The notes under the pieces: generated by a model
What the model was told of the DNA's origin: nothing
Database searches by the model: none
Seen by the model: the letters and a program-made list of their open reading frames with translations, nothing else
DNA from: Desertifilum tharense IPPAS B-1220
GTDB taxonomy: Bacteria > Cyanobacteriota > Cyanobacteriia > Cyanobacteriales > Desertifilaceae
Reading direction: 5' to 3'
Assembly (NCBI RefSeq): GCF_001746915.1
Contig: NZ_MJGC01000040.1
Span: 43,793 to 107,792, forward strand
Length of the DNA: 64,000 nucleotides
Translations under genes and position numbers: made by a program
Shown: one piece after another, positions 56,041 through 63,687 of the stretch
Layout: each line of letters opens with the position of its first letter
Position numbering within the stretch: position 1 is the first letter of the stretch

Positions 56041-56113
56041 AGATTCAGGGTTTATTAGAGTTGAGACAGTAGGGTATTCTGATTCAACAGTGGCCCAATT
56101 TGAACACCCTCCC

Positions 56114-57307
56114 ATGACTTCTGTGCTGCCTCACCAAAAAGCAAAAGCCCTCAAACCCGGTAGTCGTCGCCCTGCAAAGGAACTCTGTAGCGAGTGCGGT
56201 TTGTGCGATACCTATTACGTTCACTATGTTAAAGAAGCCTGTGCCTTTATTCATCAGCAAGTGGCGGAACTTGAAGAACAGGCACATGGTAGAAGTCGCA
56301 ATTTGGAAAACCCGGATGATTTATACTTCGGCGTTAACCAGAAGATGATGGCGGCGCGGAAAACGCAACCCATTGAGGGGGCGCAGTGGACGGGAATTGT
56401 GAGTAGCATTGCCATTGAAATGCTGACTTCGGGTAAGGTTGAAGGCGTGGTTTGCGTCCAAAATACCGCTGAAGACCGCTTTCAACCGATGCCTGTGATT
56501 GCGCGTACCCCTGAAGAGATTTTAGCGGCGCGGGTGAATAAACCGACGCTTTCCCCGAATTTATCGATTTTAGAGCAAGTGGAGCAATCGGGGATGAAGC
56601 GGTTGCTGGTGATTGGGGTTGGCTGCCAAATTCAGGCTTTGCGGGCGGTTGAACAAAAGTTGGGTTTAGAAAAGCTGTATGTGTTGGGGACGCCTTGCGT
56701 GGATAATGTCACCCGCGCAGGGTTGCAAAAGTTTTTAGAAACCACAAGCAAGTCTCCCGATACGGTGGTGCATTATGAGTTTATGCAAGATTTTCAGGTG
56801 CATTTCAAGCACCAGGATGGTTCTGAGGAGAAGGTACCGTTCTTTGGCTTAAATACAAAAGAACTGAAGGATGTGTTTGCACCTTCTTGTTTAAGTTGTT
56901 TTGATTATGTCAATTCCCTAGCTGATTTGGTGGTAGGGTATATGGGCGCGCCGTTTGGCTGGCAGTGGATTGTGGTTCGCAACGATCGCGGTCAGGAAAT
57001 GCTCGATATGGCGATGTCTCAGCTTGAAACTCAGCCCGTTATGTCGAAGGGCGATCGCAAAAATGCGGTACAACAAAGTATCCCCGCCTACGAAAAAGGC
57101 GTCACTCTCCCCATGTGGGCAGCAAAACTAATGGGGGTGGTGATTGAAAAGGTCGGCCCAAAAGGCTTAGAATACGCCCGTTTTTCAATTGATTCCCACT
57201 TCACCCGCAACTACCTCTACGTCAAACGCCACCACCCCGAAAAGCTAGAGGATCACGTCCCAGAATACGCCAAGCGGATTGTCAGTCAATATCGCCTACC
57301 GGAGTAG
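56114..57307 (+). CDS. bciB: ferredoxin-dependent divinyl (proto)chlorophyllide 8-vinyl reductase (BciB-type)
   Basis: 397 residues from the ATG at 56114; the frame is open to 56015 but overlaps the previous gene. Belongs to the coenzyme-F420-hydrogenase beta-subunit family, which in cyanobacteria includes the enzyme that reduces the 8-vinyl group of divinyl chlorophyllide (the Synechocystis slr1923 type) and, in plants, 7-hydroxymethyl-chlorophyll reductase. Cys for Fe-S clusters: ELCSECGLCDTYY (three Cys about 28-34), GVGCQ, GTPCVDN and SCLSCFDYVN. FAD and ferredoxin are expected partners. The 8-vinyl reductase role is the best fit because this organism makes ordinary chlorophyll; the F420 name is historical. 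Confidence 0.83.
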   Translation: MTSVLPHQKAKALKPGSRRPAKELCSECGLCDTYYVHYVKEACAFIHQQVAELEEQAHGRSRNLENPDDLYFGVNQKMMAARKTQPIEGAQWTGIVSSIAIEMLTSGKVEGVVCVQNTAEDRFQPMPVIARTPEEILAARVNKPTLSPNLSILEQVEQSGMKRLLVIGVGCQIQALRAVEQKLGLEKLYVLGTPCVDNVTRAGLQKFLETTSKSPDTVVHYEFMQDFQVHFKHQDGSEEKVPFFGLNTKELKDVFAPSCLSCFDYVNSLADLVVGYMGAPFGWQWIVVRNDRGQEMLDMAMSQLETQPVMSKGDRKNAVQQSIPAYEKGVTLPMWAAKLMGVVIEKVGPKGLEYARFSIDSHFTRNYLYVKRHHPEKLEDHVPEYAKRIVSQYRLPE

Positions 57308-57601
57308 GAATTGGGAGTCAGGGAAGAAGGGAATTGGGAGTTGGGAGTTAGGAGTTGGGGAAGAAGAGGATGGGGGGATGGGGGGATGGGGGGAAGAAGT
57401 AGGAAAACCTGGTAATTATTAACTCAGCACTCTTTTCCCCACTCAGCACTCAGCACTTTACACTCAGCACTTAGAGAAGCACTCAGCACTTTCTACTCTT
57501 TCCCTTACTCGGAACTCGGAATACCGCTACGCGGAAGCAAGCTACGGAACTTTGCACTCCTCCCCCCACTCAGCACTCAGCACTTTACACTCAGCACTGA
57601 T
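57308..57601. repeat. short tandem heptamer/9-mer repeat cluster
   Basis: About 290 bp of low-complexity tandem repeats with no gene. On the left GGGAGTT/AGGAGTT heptamers and GGGGGGAT units (57308-57395), on the right ACTCAGC heptamers in two similar blocks (about 57421-57480 and 57561-57600). Fragments of the same words (CCCCATCCTCTTCC, ACTCAGCACTCA) also lie just downstream of biliverdin reductase at 31495-31530. This is the STRR type of repeat known in filamentous cyanobacteria. Confidence 0.8.
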
Positions 57602-58120
57602 TTAGAGGCTAGGGGTTACGCCGGTTTCTTGGGTGGAGGTGACGCGTTTTACGTCGCTGTAACCCATATTTTGAGCAACTTCGCGTAGAACGGTGATTTG
57701 ACCTTCAAAGTCTAAGTCTTCGATATGATTGAGGACGTTTTGGATGGATTCGGTGATTTCGTAGTCTTCGGGCATATCCACTACAGTATCGCCCATTGCG
57801 ATCGCCCAAGCATACCAAACCACTAATTGATTATTGGCGGTTAGCGCCCCATACGCCCGCGAATATTCGGTGTCTTTGGATTCCACGATATCGCGCATGA
57901 TTTGCAGTTGCTCGTCATCGGATAACTCGAAGTAGTCGCCGAGGAGTTTGGGGGCTAATTCTGGTTCCGCCGCCGTGGGTTCGGCTGGGGTGATGGAATC
58001 TCCCATTTTTTCATAGGCGAGATACAAAAGCGCTAATTTGTCGTCGGTACTTAAAGAAAAGAAGGCTTTAGCAACGTTTTGAGTATTTTCGGTTAGGGCG
58101 CGAGAAGGATTCGCTGGCAT
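57602..58120 (-). CDS. helical carotenoid protein (OCP N-terminal-domain homologue)
   Basis: 172 residues from the ATG at 58120 with AAGGA upstream; the longer frame to 58222 is not needed. It aligns with the all-helical N-terminal domain of the orange carotenoid protein: LSTDDKLALLYLAYEKMGDSIT (OCP: LSAEDQLALIWFAYLEMGKTIT), NNQLVVWYAWAIAMG (OCP: IKLGFWYELGRFM), and LDFEGQITVLREVAQNMGY (OCP: IDPGQQITVLRNCVVDMGF). Tyr44- and Trp110-equivalents are kept. Without the NTF2-like C-terminal domain it should be a stand-alone carotenoid binder and singlet-oxygen quencher, as in the HCP families. An insertion PAEPTAAEPE is unusual. Confidence 0.88.
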   Translation of the reverse strand: MPANPSRALTENTQNVAKAFFSLSTDDKLALLYLAYEKMGDSITPAEPTAAEPELAPKLLGDYFELSDDEQLQIMRDIVESKDTEYSRAYGALTANNQLVVWYAWAIAMGDTVVDMPEDYEITESIQNVLNHIEDLDFEGQITVLREVAQNMGYSDVKRVTSTQETGVTPSL

Positions 58121-58366
58121 AAAAACATTCCTTAATATTTTCGGTTTACGCGTCCATTGTGCCGAAAATGTTCGGAAGGAACAAAACTCTAATGAAGCAT
58201 TTTCTGAAATTGAGTTTTCCACCCTGCGGTAGAGGTGAGAATCTTGTCTGAATCTAGGATTCCGGTTTCAATGCTTATTATCGAGCGCGATCGCAATTTT
58301 TGGCTTGCTGCATACAGGGATGCTGGCGATCGCTAAAATACTAGAGATCCTGAACCCTATACTCGC

Positions 58367-59233
58367 ATGAAAATTGGACTGATTGGAACGGGCTTAATGG
58401 GACAGCCGATGGCGATGCGGTTGCTAGCAGCAAATCAATCTGTCATTGTTTATAACCGAACGGTGGCGAAACTGGAACCCCTCAAAGCCGCAGGTGCAGA
58501 AATTGCCGACTCGCCCCTTGCCCTCATCCAAGCTGCCGAGTGTATAATTTTGATGCTGACGGATGCCTCGGCGATACAGTCTGTTCTCCTCTCCTCAGAA
58601 TGTCGGTCTGCACTTGCCGAACGGACTATTATTCAAATGGGAACTATCGCCCCAACGGATAGCCGCAACTTACATACAGAAATTGTGACAGCCGGGGGTA
58701 ATTATCTAGAATCTCCTGTATTAGGCAGCATTCCCCAAGTAGAATCTGGAACCTTACAGGTTATGGTTGGGTCTACTCCCCATGAATTTCAACAATGGTC
58801 GGGTTTGTTGCGGCATTTTGGCGAACCGATGTACATTGGCGAAGTGGGAACGGCGGCGGCGGTTAAACTGGGTCTGAATCAATTAATTGCCTCCCTAACC
58901 TCTGCTTTTTCGCTGAGTTTGGGCTTTATCCAGCGTCAGGGGGGTGATGTGGAGAAGTTTATGGAAATTCTCCGCGAAAGTGCCTTATATGCCCCCACGT
59001 TTGATAAAAAATTGCAACGAATGCTTGACAGGAACTACAGCAACCCGAATTTTCCCACCAAGCATTTACTCAAAGATACGCGTCTATTTTTGCAAGAAGC
59101 TGAAACCCTCCAGTTAAATATCAGCGCCTTAGAGGGCGTTCGAGAAATTCTAGAAAAAGCCCAACAACTGGGTTTAGCGGATGTAGACTATTCTGCTTTA
59201 TTTGATGCCGTCTCTCCCCGCGAAGACAGCTAA
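58367..59233 (+). CDS. NAD(P)-dependent beta-hydroxyacid dehydrogenase (GLYR/HIBADH family)
   Basis: 288 residues. Rossmann motif GLIGTGLMGQPMAMRL (about 4-19) and the family's catalytic Lys in AAVKLGLNQLIAS (about 166-178) are visible, with the substrate loop LESPVLGSIPQVESGTLQVMVG (usual form DAPVSGG). This family reduces small beta-hydroxy/aldehyde acids such as glyoxylate, succinic semialdehyde or methylmalonate semialdehyde. The exact substrate cannot be told. Alone in its transcription unit, divergent from the HCP gene. Confidence 0.85.
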   Translation: MKIGLIGTGLMGQPMAMRLLAANQSVIVYNRTVAKLEPLKAAGAEIADSPLALIQAAECIILMLTDASAIQSVLLSSECRSALAERTIIQMGTIAPTDSRNLHTEIVTAGGNYLESPVLGSIPQVESGTLQVMVGSTPHEFQQWSGLLRHFGEPMYIGEVGTAAAVKLGLNQLIASLTSAFSLSLGFIQRQGGDVEKFMEILRESALYAPTFDKKLQRMLDRNYSNPNFPTKHLLKDTRLFLQEAETLQLNISALEGVREILEKAQQLGLADVDYSALFDAVSPREDS

Positions 59234-59351
59234 GTGTATCGGTATTTACTTAATTAATGCTGTAAATTTTTATAAATCTGTGGGGAATTGAATTACGGTC
59301 TCGGAATTCTGTTAGGAGAGACTTCTTAGCCTGTAGTGCTTTCTCTTTTTC

Positions 59352-60404
59352 ATGGATAATCTTGCTTTTATCAATCGCGTTCTTGAGTTAACCAACCAAG
59401 AACGCAGCCGTTTGGGGTTGTCGCCTTTGACACTCAGTCCTTTGTTATCGCAAGCCGCGCAAACCCACAGTCAAAATATGGCATTGCAGGACTTTTTTAG
59501 CCATACCGGACTGGATGGGTCGTCTCCGAGCGATCGCGCCCGTATAGTAGGTTATAGCAGTGGAACCGCTGAAAATATTGCTGCTGGCTATACCACTCCA
59601 GAAGCAGTCGTGACGGGTTGGATGAATAGCCCCGGACATCGCGAGAATATTCTCAACCCCAACTATCGCACCATCGGGGTAGGCTATCACTTCTTAGCCA
59701 ACGATACCGGACAGGTGAACTGGAATCACTACTGGACGCAAATGTTCGGTTTTGCAGCCGATCCAATGCCTATGGTTAGCTTACAAAGCATGAATGCAAT
59801 TCAGTATGGCACAGAAGAGAGCGATCGCCTCTTTGGTACCCCCGGAAACGATACCCTATTTGCCCTCGGCGGCGATGATACCGTCCAGGGGGGACTCGGT
59901 AACGATTATATTAATGGAATGCAAGGGCGCGATCGCCTTTCTGGGGAAGCCGGAAACGACACCGTTCGCGGCGGAAAAGGCAACGATACCATTTTCGGCG
60001 ATGATGGCAATGATTGGCTGTACGGAGATTTAGACCAAGATTTTGTCTACGGTGGAAACGGCGATGACATTCTCTACGGTGGCAAAGGCAACGATTGGCT
60101 CGAAGGCGGTGCCGGAAATGATACCCTATATGGAGATTTAGGGTCAGATACCCTCATTGGCGGCCCTGGAACCGATGTTTATGTCTTGCGCGTGGATCTC
60201 CCGGATACCATCTACTACAACGATTTAGAAGACTACATTGGCTTAACCGATGGTTTAACCTATGGCAGCTTGCAGATTACCCAAGGAACGGGTCTTAACG
60301 CCAATGATACGCTGATTCGGTTAGCCGGAAACGGCACCCTACTCGCCATCTTACCCGGAGTTTCCGCCACCTCCCTCGATCCGGGTGATTTTCTACTCCT
60401 CTAA
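59352..60404 (+). CDS. CAP-domain (SCP/PR1-like) protein with RTX repeats
   Basis: 350 residues, no classical signal peptide. CAP domain about 5-140: LTNQERSRLGLSPL, LSQAAQTHSQNMA, HTGLDGSSPSDRARIVGY, ENIAAGY and GWMNSPGHRENILNPNYRTIGVGY (conserved His/Glu). Then RTX Ca2+-binding nonapeptides GGDDTVQGGLGNDYI ... GGKGNDTIFGDDGND (about 165-275) and a C-terminal domain LTDGLTYGSLQIT ... DTLIRLAGNGTLLAI shared with the large RTX protein at 42377. Export by type I secretion, like many cyanobacterial RTX proteins. The stop TAA is part of a 17-bp sequence duplicated at 60786. Confidence 0.88.
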   Translation: MDNLAFINRVLELTNQERSRLGLSPLTLSPLLSQAAQTHSQNMALQDFFSHTGLDGSSPSDRARIVGYSSGTAENIAAGYTTPEAVVTGWMNSPGHRENILNPNYRTIGVGYHFLANDTGQVNWNHYWTQMFGFAADPMPMVSLQSMNAIQYGTEESDRLFGTPGNDTLFALGGDDTVQGGLGNDYINGMQGRDRLSGEAGNDTVRGGKGNDTIFGDDGNDWLYGDLDQDFVYGGNGDDILYGGKGNDWLEGGAGNDTLYGDLGSDTLIGGPGTDVYVLRVDLPDTIYYNDLEDYIGLTDGLTYGSLQITQGTGLNANDTLIRLAGNGTLLAILPGVSATSLDPGDFLLL

Positions 60405-60785
60405 AGCCGAGAGACAGTGTATACCCATCTAGTCCCTGAATCTCAAATTGAGACGAGATCCCCCTAAATGCCCGCGCTAACGCGCCGCTGCGGGGGGCTT
60501 TAACTCCGGTTCCCCCCTTTGTAAGCTACCGTGCATACACATCTAGTGTAAGAATCCCAAATCTAGCAGAGATCCCCCTAAATGCCCGCGCTGACGCGCC
60601 GCTGCGCTAGAAAAAAGGGGGACTTTAACTCCGGTTCCCCCCTTTTGTAAGGGGGGCTAGGGGGGATCAAAACCTTGTAGAACAATACTAGAAGACTTTT
60701 ATACACGCGGTAGCTTTTGTAAGGGGGGCTAGGGGGGATCAAAACCTTGTAGAACAATACTAAAAGACTTCTATACACGCGGTAG
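60405..60785. repeat. repeat cluster between CAP-RTX and glycosylase genes
   Basis: 381 bp. Contains (i) a 38-bp repeat GAGATCCCCCTAAATGCCCG... at 60455-60492 and 60569-60606 with one difference; (ii) a 72-bp tandem duplication, 60643-60714 and 60715-60786, differing at two bases; (iii) a 17-bp direct repeat CTAAAGCCGAGA(G/A)ACAG at 60401-60417 and 60786-60802 that flanks the whole cluster and carries the stops of both genes. Words such as AGGGGGGCTAGGGGGGATC are common in cyanobacterial intergenic repeats. Confidence 0.85.
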
Positions 60786-61391
60786 CTAAAGCCGAGAAAC
60801 AGCCGGACAATTTGCCAGATACCACCGCCAAGGCAAGTCTACCCCTTGAGTAATGCCAATGCGGGTTGTTTGTACCAAATCTGGCTGAAACGTAGAAGAA
60901 CGCGCCTCTAACCACAGCGCTTGGTTAGGCAGCAAAGGTGTAGCATTCAAGCTGAGGTCAATTTCCAAAACTTGACAGAGTTTACCAGGCCCGGCGGCTA
61001 ACCGGGCAAGTTTGCGGGGAGAAGGTTGTTGCAATCTTTCGGGAATCTCCACCAGTTGCAATGCCCGAATTAAAACTGCACTAGCAACCTCTTCCTGGTC
61101 TGTAACAACGTTCAAACAGTGGTAAATGCCATAAATGAGGTAAACATAACAAGTCCCCGCAGAACCAAACATCGCGGCGTTACGGGCAGTCCGGCGGCGG
61201 TAGGCATGACACGCCGGATCGCCTGGGGCGTAGGCTTCGGTTTCGACAATTACGCCCCGGATGATTTGCCCAGAATCCATTTTTCTCGCTAAGGTACAGC
61301 CAATCAGGTCTGGGGCTACTTCCACCGAGGAACGCGCTAACCAACTTGGGGAAATAATTGGGGGTGAATCTCTGGGGGTGATATCGTCCAA
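60786..61391 (-). CDS. DNA-3-methyladenine glycosylase (AAG/MPG family)
   Basis: 201 residues. Base-excision repair enzyme that removes alkylated purines. Family motifs visible: LIGCTLARK, GVIVETEAYAPGDPACHAYR (catalytic Glu in ETEAY, about 52), RNAAMFGSAGTCYVYLIYGIYHCLNVV, and AAGPGKLCQVLEID. The protein is of normal length. Its TAG stop is the first base triplet of the duplicated 17-bp sequence, so the gene ends exactly at the boundary of the repeat cluster. ATG at 61391. Confidence 0.95.
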   Translation of the reverse strand: MDDITPRDSPPIISPSWLARSSVEVAPDLIGCTLARKMDSGQIIRGVIVETEAYAPGDPACHAYRRRTARNAAMFGSAGTCYVYLIYGIYHCLNVVTDQEEVASAVLIRALQLVEIPERLQQPSPRKLARLAAGPGKLCQVLEIDLSLNATPLLPNQALWLEARSSTFQPDLVQTTRIGITQGVDLPWRWYLANCPAVSRL

Positions 61392-61463
61392 AACTTAACT
61401 TCTGGTAAGATAAGCAAAACAAGTCAGAACTTTTTTAATAAACAAAAACCATCAATTGTCATT

Positions 61464-61586
61464 ATGGATGTCAAACTGATTTTACTGCTATTAACCCCAC
61501 TGTTCACCGTTGCCTGCCTGTTTTTTGGCACGAAAAACGGTTTTTACGACTCTGATAATTATCACGGAAATGGCTCGGCTCACTAA
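61464..61586 (+). CDS. 40-residue single-helix membrane peptide
   Basis: Short frame, ATG 61464 to TAA 61586. Hydrophobic helix LILLLLTPLFTVACLFFG (about 5-22) then a polar, conserved-looking tail YDSDNYHGNGSAH. Small membrane peptides with one helix and a polar C-terminus are typical of thylakoid complexes in cyanobacteria, and the tail looks like something conserved rather than random. I cannot name the family. Located 73 bp upstream of nothing coding on its strand until 61806; divergent from the glycosylase gene. Confidence 0.5.
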   Translation: MDVKLILLLLTPLFTVACLFFGTKNGFYDSDNYHGNGSAH

Positions 61587-61805
61587 GTCTACTCTGGCTT
61601 TGAGCCATACTGGTTAGGTCTATAAAAACAATAAAATCGGGGTCGCCGTTGCTTGGCATCGGTTGGTTTCGGCTGATTGTTTTTGGGTCGCTTCCTCAAC
61701 CCCTGTCATTAATGGGGCTTGTCATTCTTTCTTTGTCGTTAGTTCCGCATTGTCTGGTGACGAGTGACCTATTGCTGACAATAACCCATCATCAATTATC
61801 AGATT

Positions 61806-63515
61806 GTGCCAGCACTCTCGACAGATGCCATTGAACTCGAATGCTTGCCTTATGGTGTAAATCAGGCAGAGGAAGGAATCTGCTTGCTAATCAGAATGGG
61901 GGCTTATCGGGTTTTGCTTGATTGTGGCTTGCGGGATCTTTCTGCCCTCAAGACCGATGCGAGTCAATCCATTTTAGGAGAAACGGTACCCAGTCGGCGG
62001 CGGCGACAGCGAAATCCGGCCCTAGACTGGCCGGCGGATGTGGTTTTATGCACCCACGCCCATCCCGACCACAGCCGAGGCTTGCTGGAGTTACATCGCA
62101 CCTTTCCGCAACTGCCCATTTATGCCAGCGAAGTTACGACGCAACTGCTACATTTAAACTGGCCGGAAGAGGAACTCAGCATTTCATCGCCTTTTTGTCA
62201 AGCCTTGCCTTGGCGATCGCCTGTAGAATTTCGCGATGGTTTGAGTGCGGAACTGTTTCCGGCGGGTCATTTACCAGGGGCGGCGGCAATTTTACTGGCC
62301 TACACCGGATTTCAGCGTACCTACACCCTGTTTTATACGGGGGACTTTTTCCTATCGAATTCGCGCCTAGTTGAGGGGATGCGCTTAGAGGAGTTGCGCG
62401 GACTGAAGCCGGATGTGCTAATTGTGGAAGGTAGTTATGGCACGGCCCGCCATCCCCACCGACGCCAACAAGAAAACCAGATTGCCGAACGGATCAGTAA
62501 GGCGATCGCGCTAAGAGAAAGCGTCATTTTACCTGTTCCCACCCTCGGCTTAGGTCAAGAACTCCTGATGTTGTTACGGAGTCATCACCTGTTTACGGGG
62601 CGCGATCTTGATATCTGGGTAGATGATACTATTGCGGCGGGTTGCGATGCTTATCTAGACCTTTTGCCCCATCTTCCGGCAACGGTGCAGAATTTTGCCC
62701 AACATCAAGCTTTATTTTGGGACGAACGGGTTCGCCCCCGCGTCCGTCGCCTCACCCCCGAACATCGACCCACCCTGGGGCAATCGCCCTGCATCATCTT
62801 AATCGATCAAAACGCGAATTTTAACGACTACTGCCAACCCGAAACCGGGCCTTGGACAGTGTTACTTCCCCTGCATCCGGGTTATCCTCACCATCGCCAG
62901 CAGTGGGTAGAAGCTTTAGCCAATGGGGGAGAAAGTCCCAGCGTTCAGATCGAAACTTACTTACTATCGCAGCATTCCGACGGTTCGGGAACCACGCAAC
63001 TGATCCACAACCTGCGCCCGCAACACGTTATTTTTATGCATGGTTCGCCCTCCTATTTAGCGGACTTGGCGGGTTTGGATGAGTTACACAACCGCTATCA
63101 CCTGCATACGCCCTCGCCGCTAACCTTGGTGGAGTTGCCCATCGGCGATACTTTCGTCCAACCCGCCGCCCCCGATAACAACTATGAGGGGGAACTCTCG
63201 GAATACGAAACCACCGTTAGCATTACCTTACCGGAAAGTATTACAAGCGATCGCCGCTGGCAAACTTTCGCTGATACTGGGTTAGTAGAAGCCCGATGGC
63301 AGGGAGAAGAACTGGTATTGCGGGGCGTTCCCCAACGAGATTTAATTGCCAAAAGCGATGCTAAAGTCCCGCCAGATTTAGCCTGTTGTGGCAACTGCAT
63401 TCATTATCGCGGCCAACGCTGTCGCAACCCCGCTTCGCCCCTATTTGATTTCAAAGTAACGCCCGATGGCTATTGTCCCGTGTTTGAACGGCTTGAACCG
63501 ACTGATGAGGGGTAG
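61806..63515 (+). CDS. metallo-beta-lactamase/beta-CASP hydrolase with C-terminal Cys module
   Basis: 569 residues, GTG start. MBL core with CTHAHPDHS (HxHxDH, about 82-90), a second His in GHLPGAA and the Asp of YTGDFF, followed by a beta-CASP-like domain (RQQENQIAERISKAIALRESVILPVPTLGLGQELLMLL) and HGSP. These are features of RNA-processing MBL nucleases (CPSF73/RNase J relatives). After residue about 450 there is an extra domain with two strands, ending in a Cys-rich module CGNCIHYRGQRC...YCPVFE (about 530-560) that looks like a small zinc-binding fold. Substrate unknown; RNA is the inferred one. Confidence 0.82.
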   Translation: MPALSTDAIELECLPYGVNQAEEGICLLIRMGAYRVLLDCGLRDLSALKTDASQSILGETVPSRRRRQRNPALDWPADVVLCTHAHPDHSRGLLELHRTFPQLPIYASEVTTQLLHLNWPEEELSISSPFCQALPWRSPVEFRDGLSAELFPAGHLPGAAAILLAYTGFQRTYTLFYTGDFFLSNSRLVEGMRLEELRGLKPDVLIVEGSYGTARHPHRRQQENQIAERISKAIALRESVILPVPTLGLGQELLMLLRSHHLFTGRDLDIWVDDTIAAGCDAYLDLLPHLPATVQNFAQHQALFWDERVRPRVRRLTPEHRPTLGQSPCIILIDQNANFNDYCQPETGPWTVLLPLHPGYPHHRQQWVEALANGGESPSVQIETYLLSQHSDGSGTTQLIHNLRPQHVIFMHGSPSYLADLAGLDELHNRYHLHTPSPLTLVELPIGDTFVQPAAPDNNYEGELSEYETTVSITLPESITSDRRWQTFADTGLVEARWQGEELVLRGVPQRDLIAKSDAKVPPDLACCGNCIHYRGQRCRNPASPLFDFKVTPDGYCPVFERLEPTDEG

Positions 63516-63540
63516 ATAGCCGTATACGTGCTGGTGGCTT

Positions 63541-63687
63541 TCACAGAAGGCGATCTAAAATGCGATCGCCACCTTCATACTGCTTTCGCTTGCTGCCGCT
63601 GCTTTGCCCTAGAAAGTGAGTAACAATATCTTGGGCGACGGTTTCGAGTTTTAAGGCTTCTTCTGAATTTAGATCGATACATTTCAT
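63541..63687 (-). CDS. 48-residue protein, coupled to the next gene
   Basis: ATG at 63687, TGA at 63541-63543. The ATG overlaps the stop of the upstream gene as ATGA, so the two are translationally coupled, which makes this short frame credible. Sequence is charged and helical (NSEEALKLETVAQDIVTHFLG ... YEGGDRILDRLL), with no signal peptide. I do not recognise it; the size and coupling fit a toxin-antitoxin or immunity-type pair but nothing proves it. Confidence 0.45.
   Translation of the reverse strand: MKCIDLNSEEALKLETVAQDIVTHFLGQSSGSKRKQYEGGDRILDRLL

Noticed and set aside
57308..57601. Possible CRISPR array
   Set aside because: Repeat units are only 7-9 bp, contiguous, and have no unique spacers; no cas genes are near. 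It is a short tandem repeat block.
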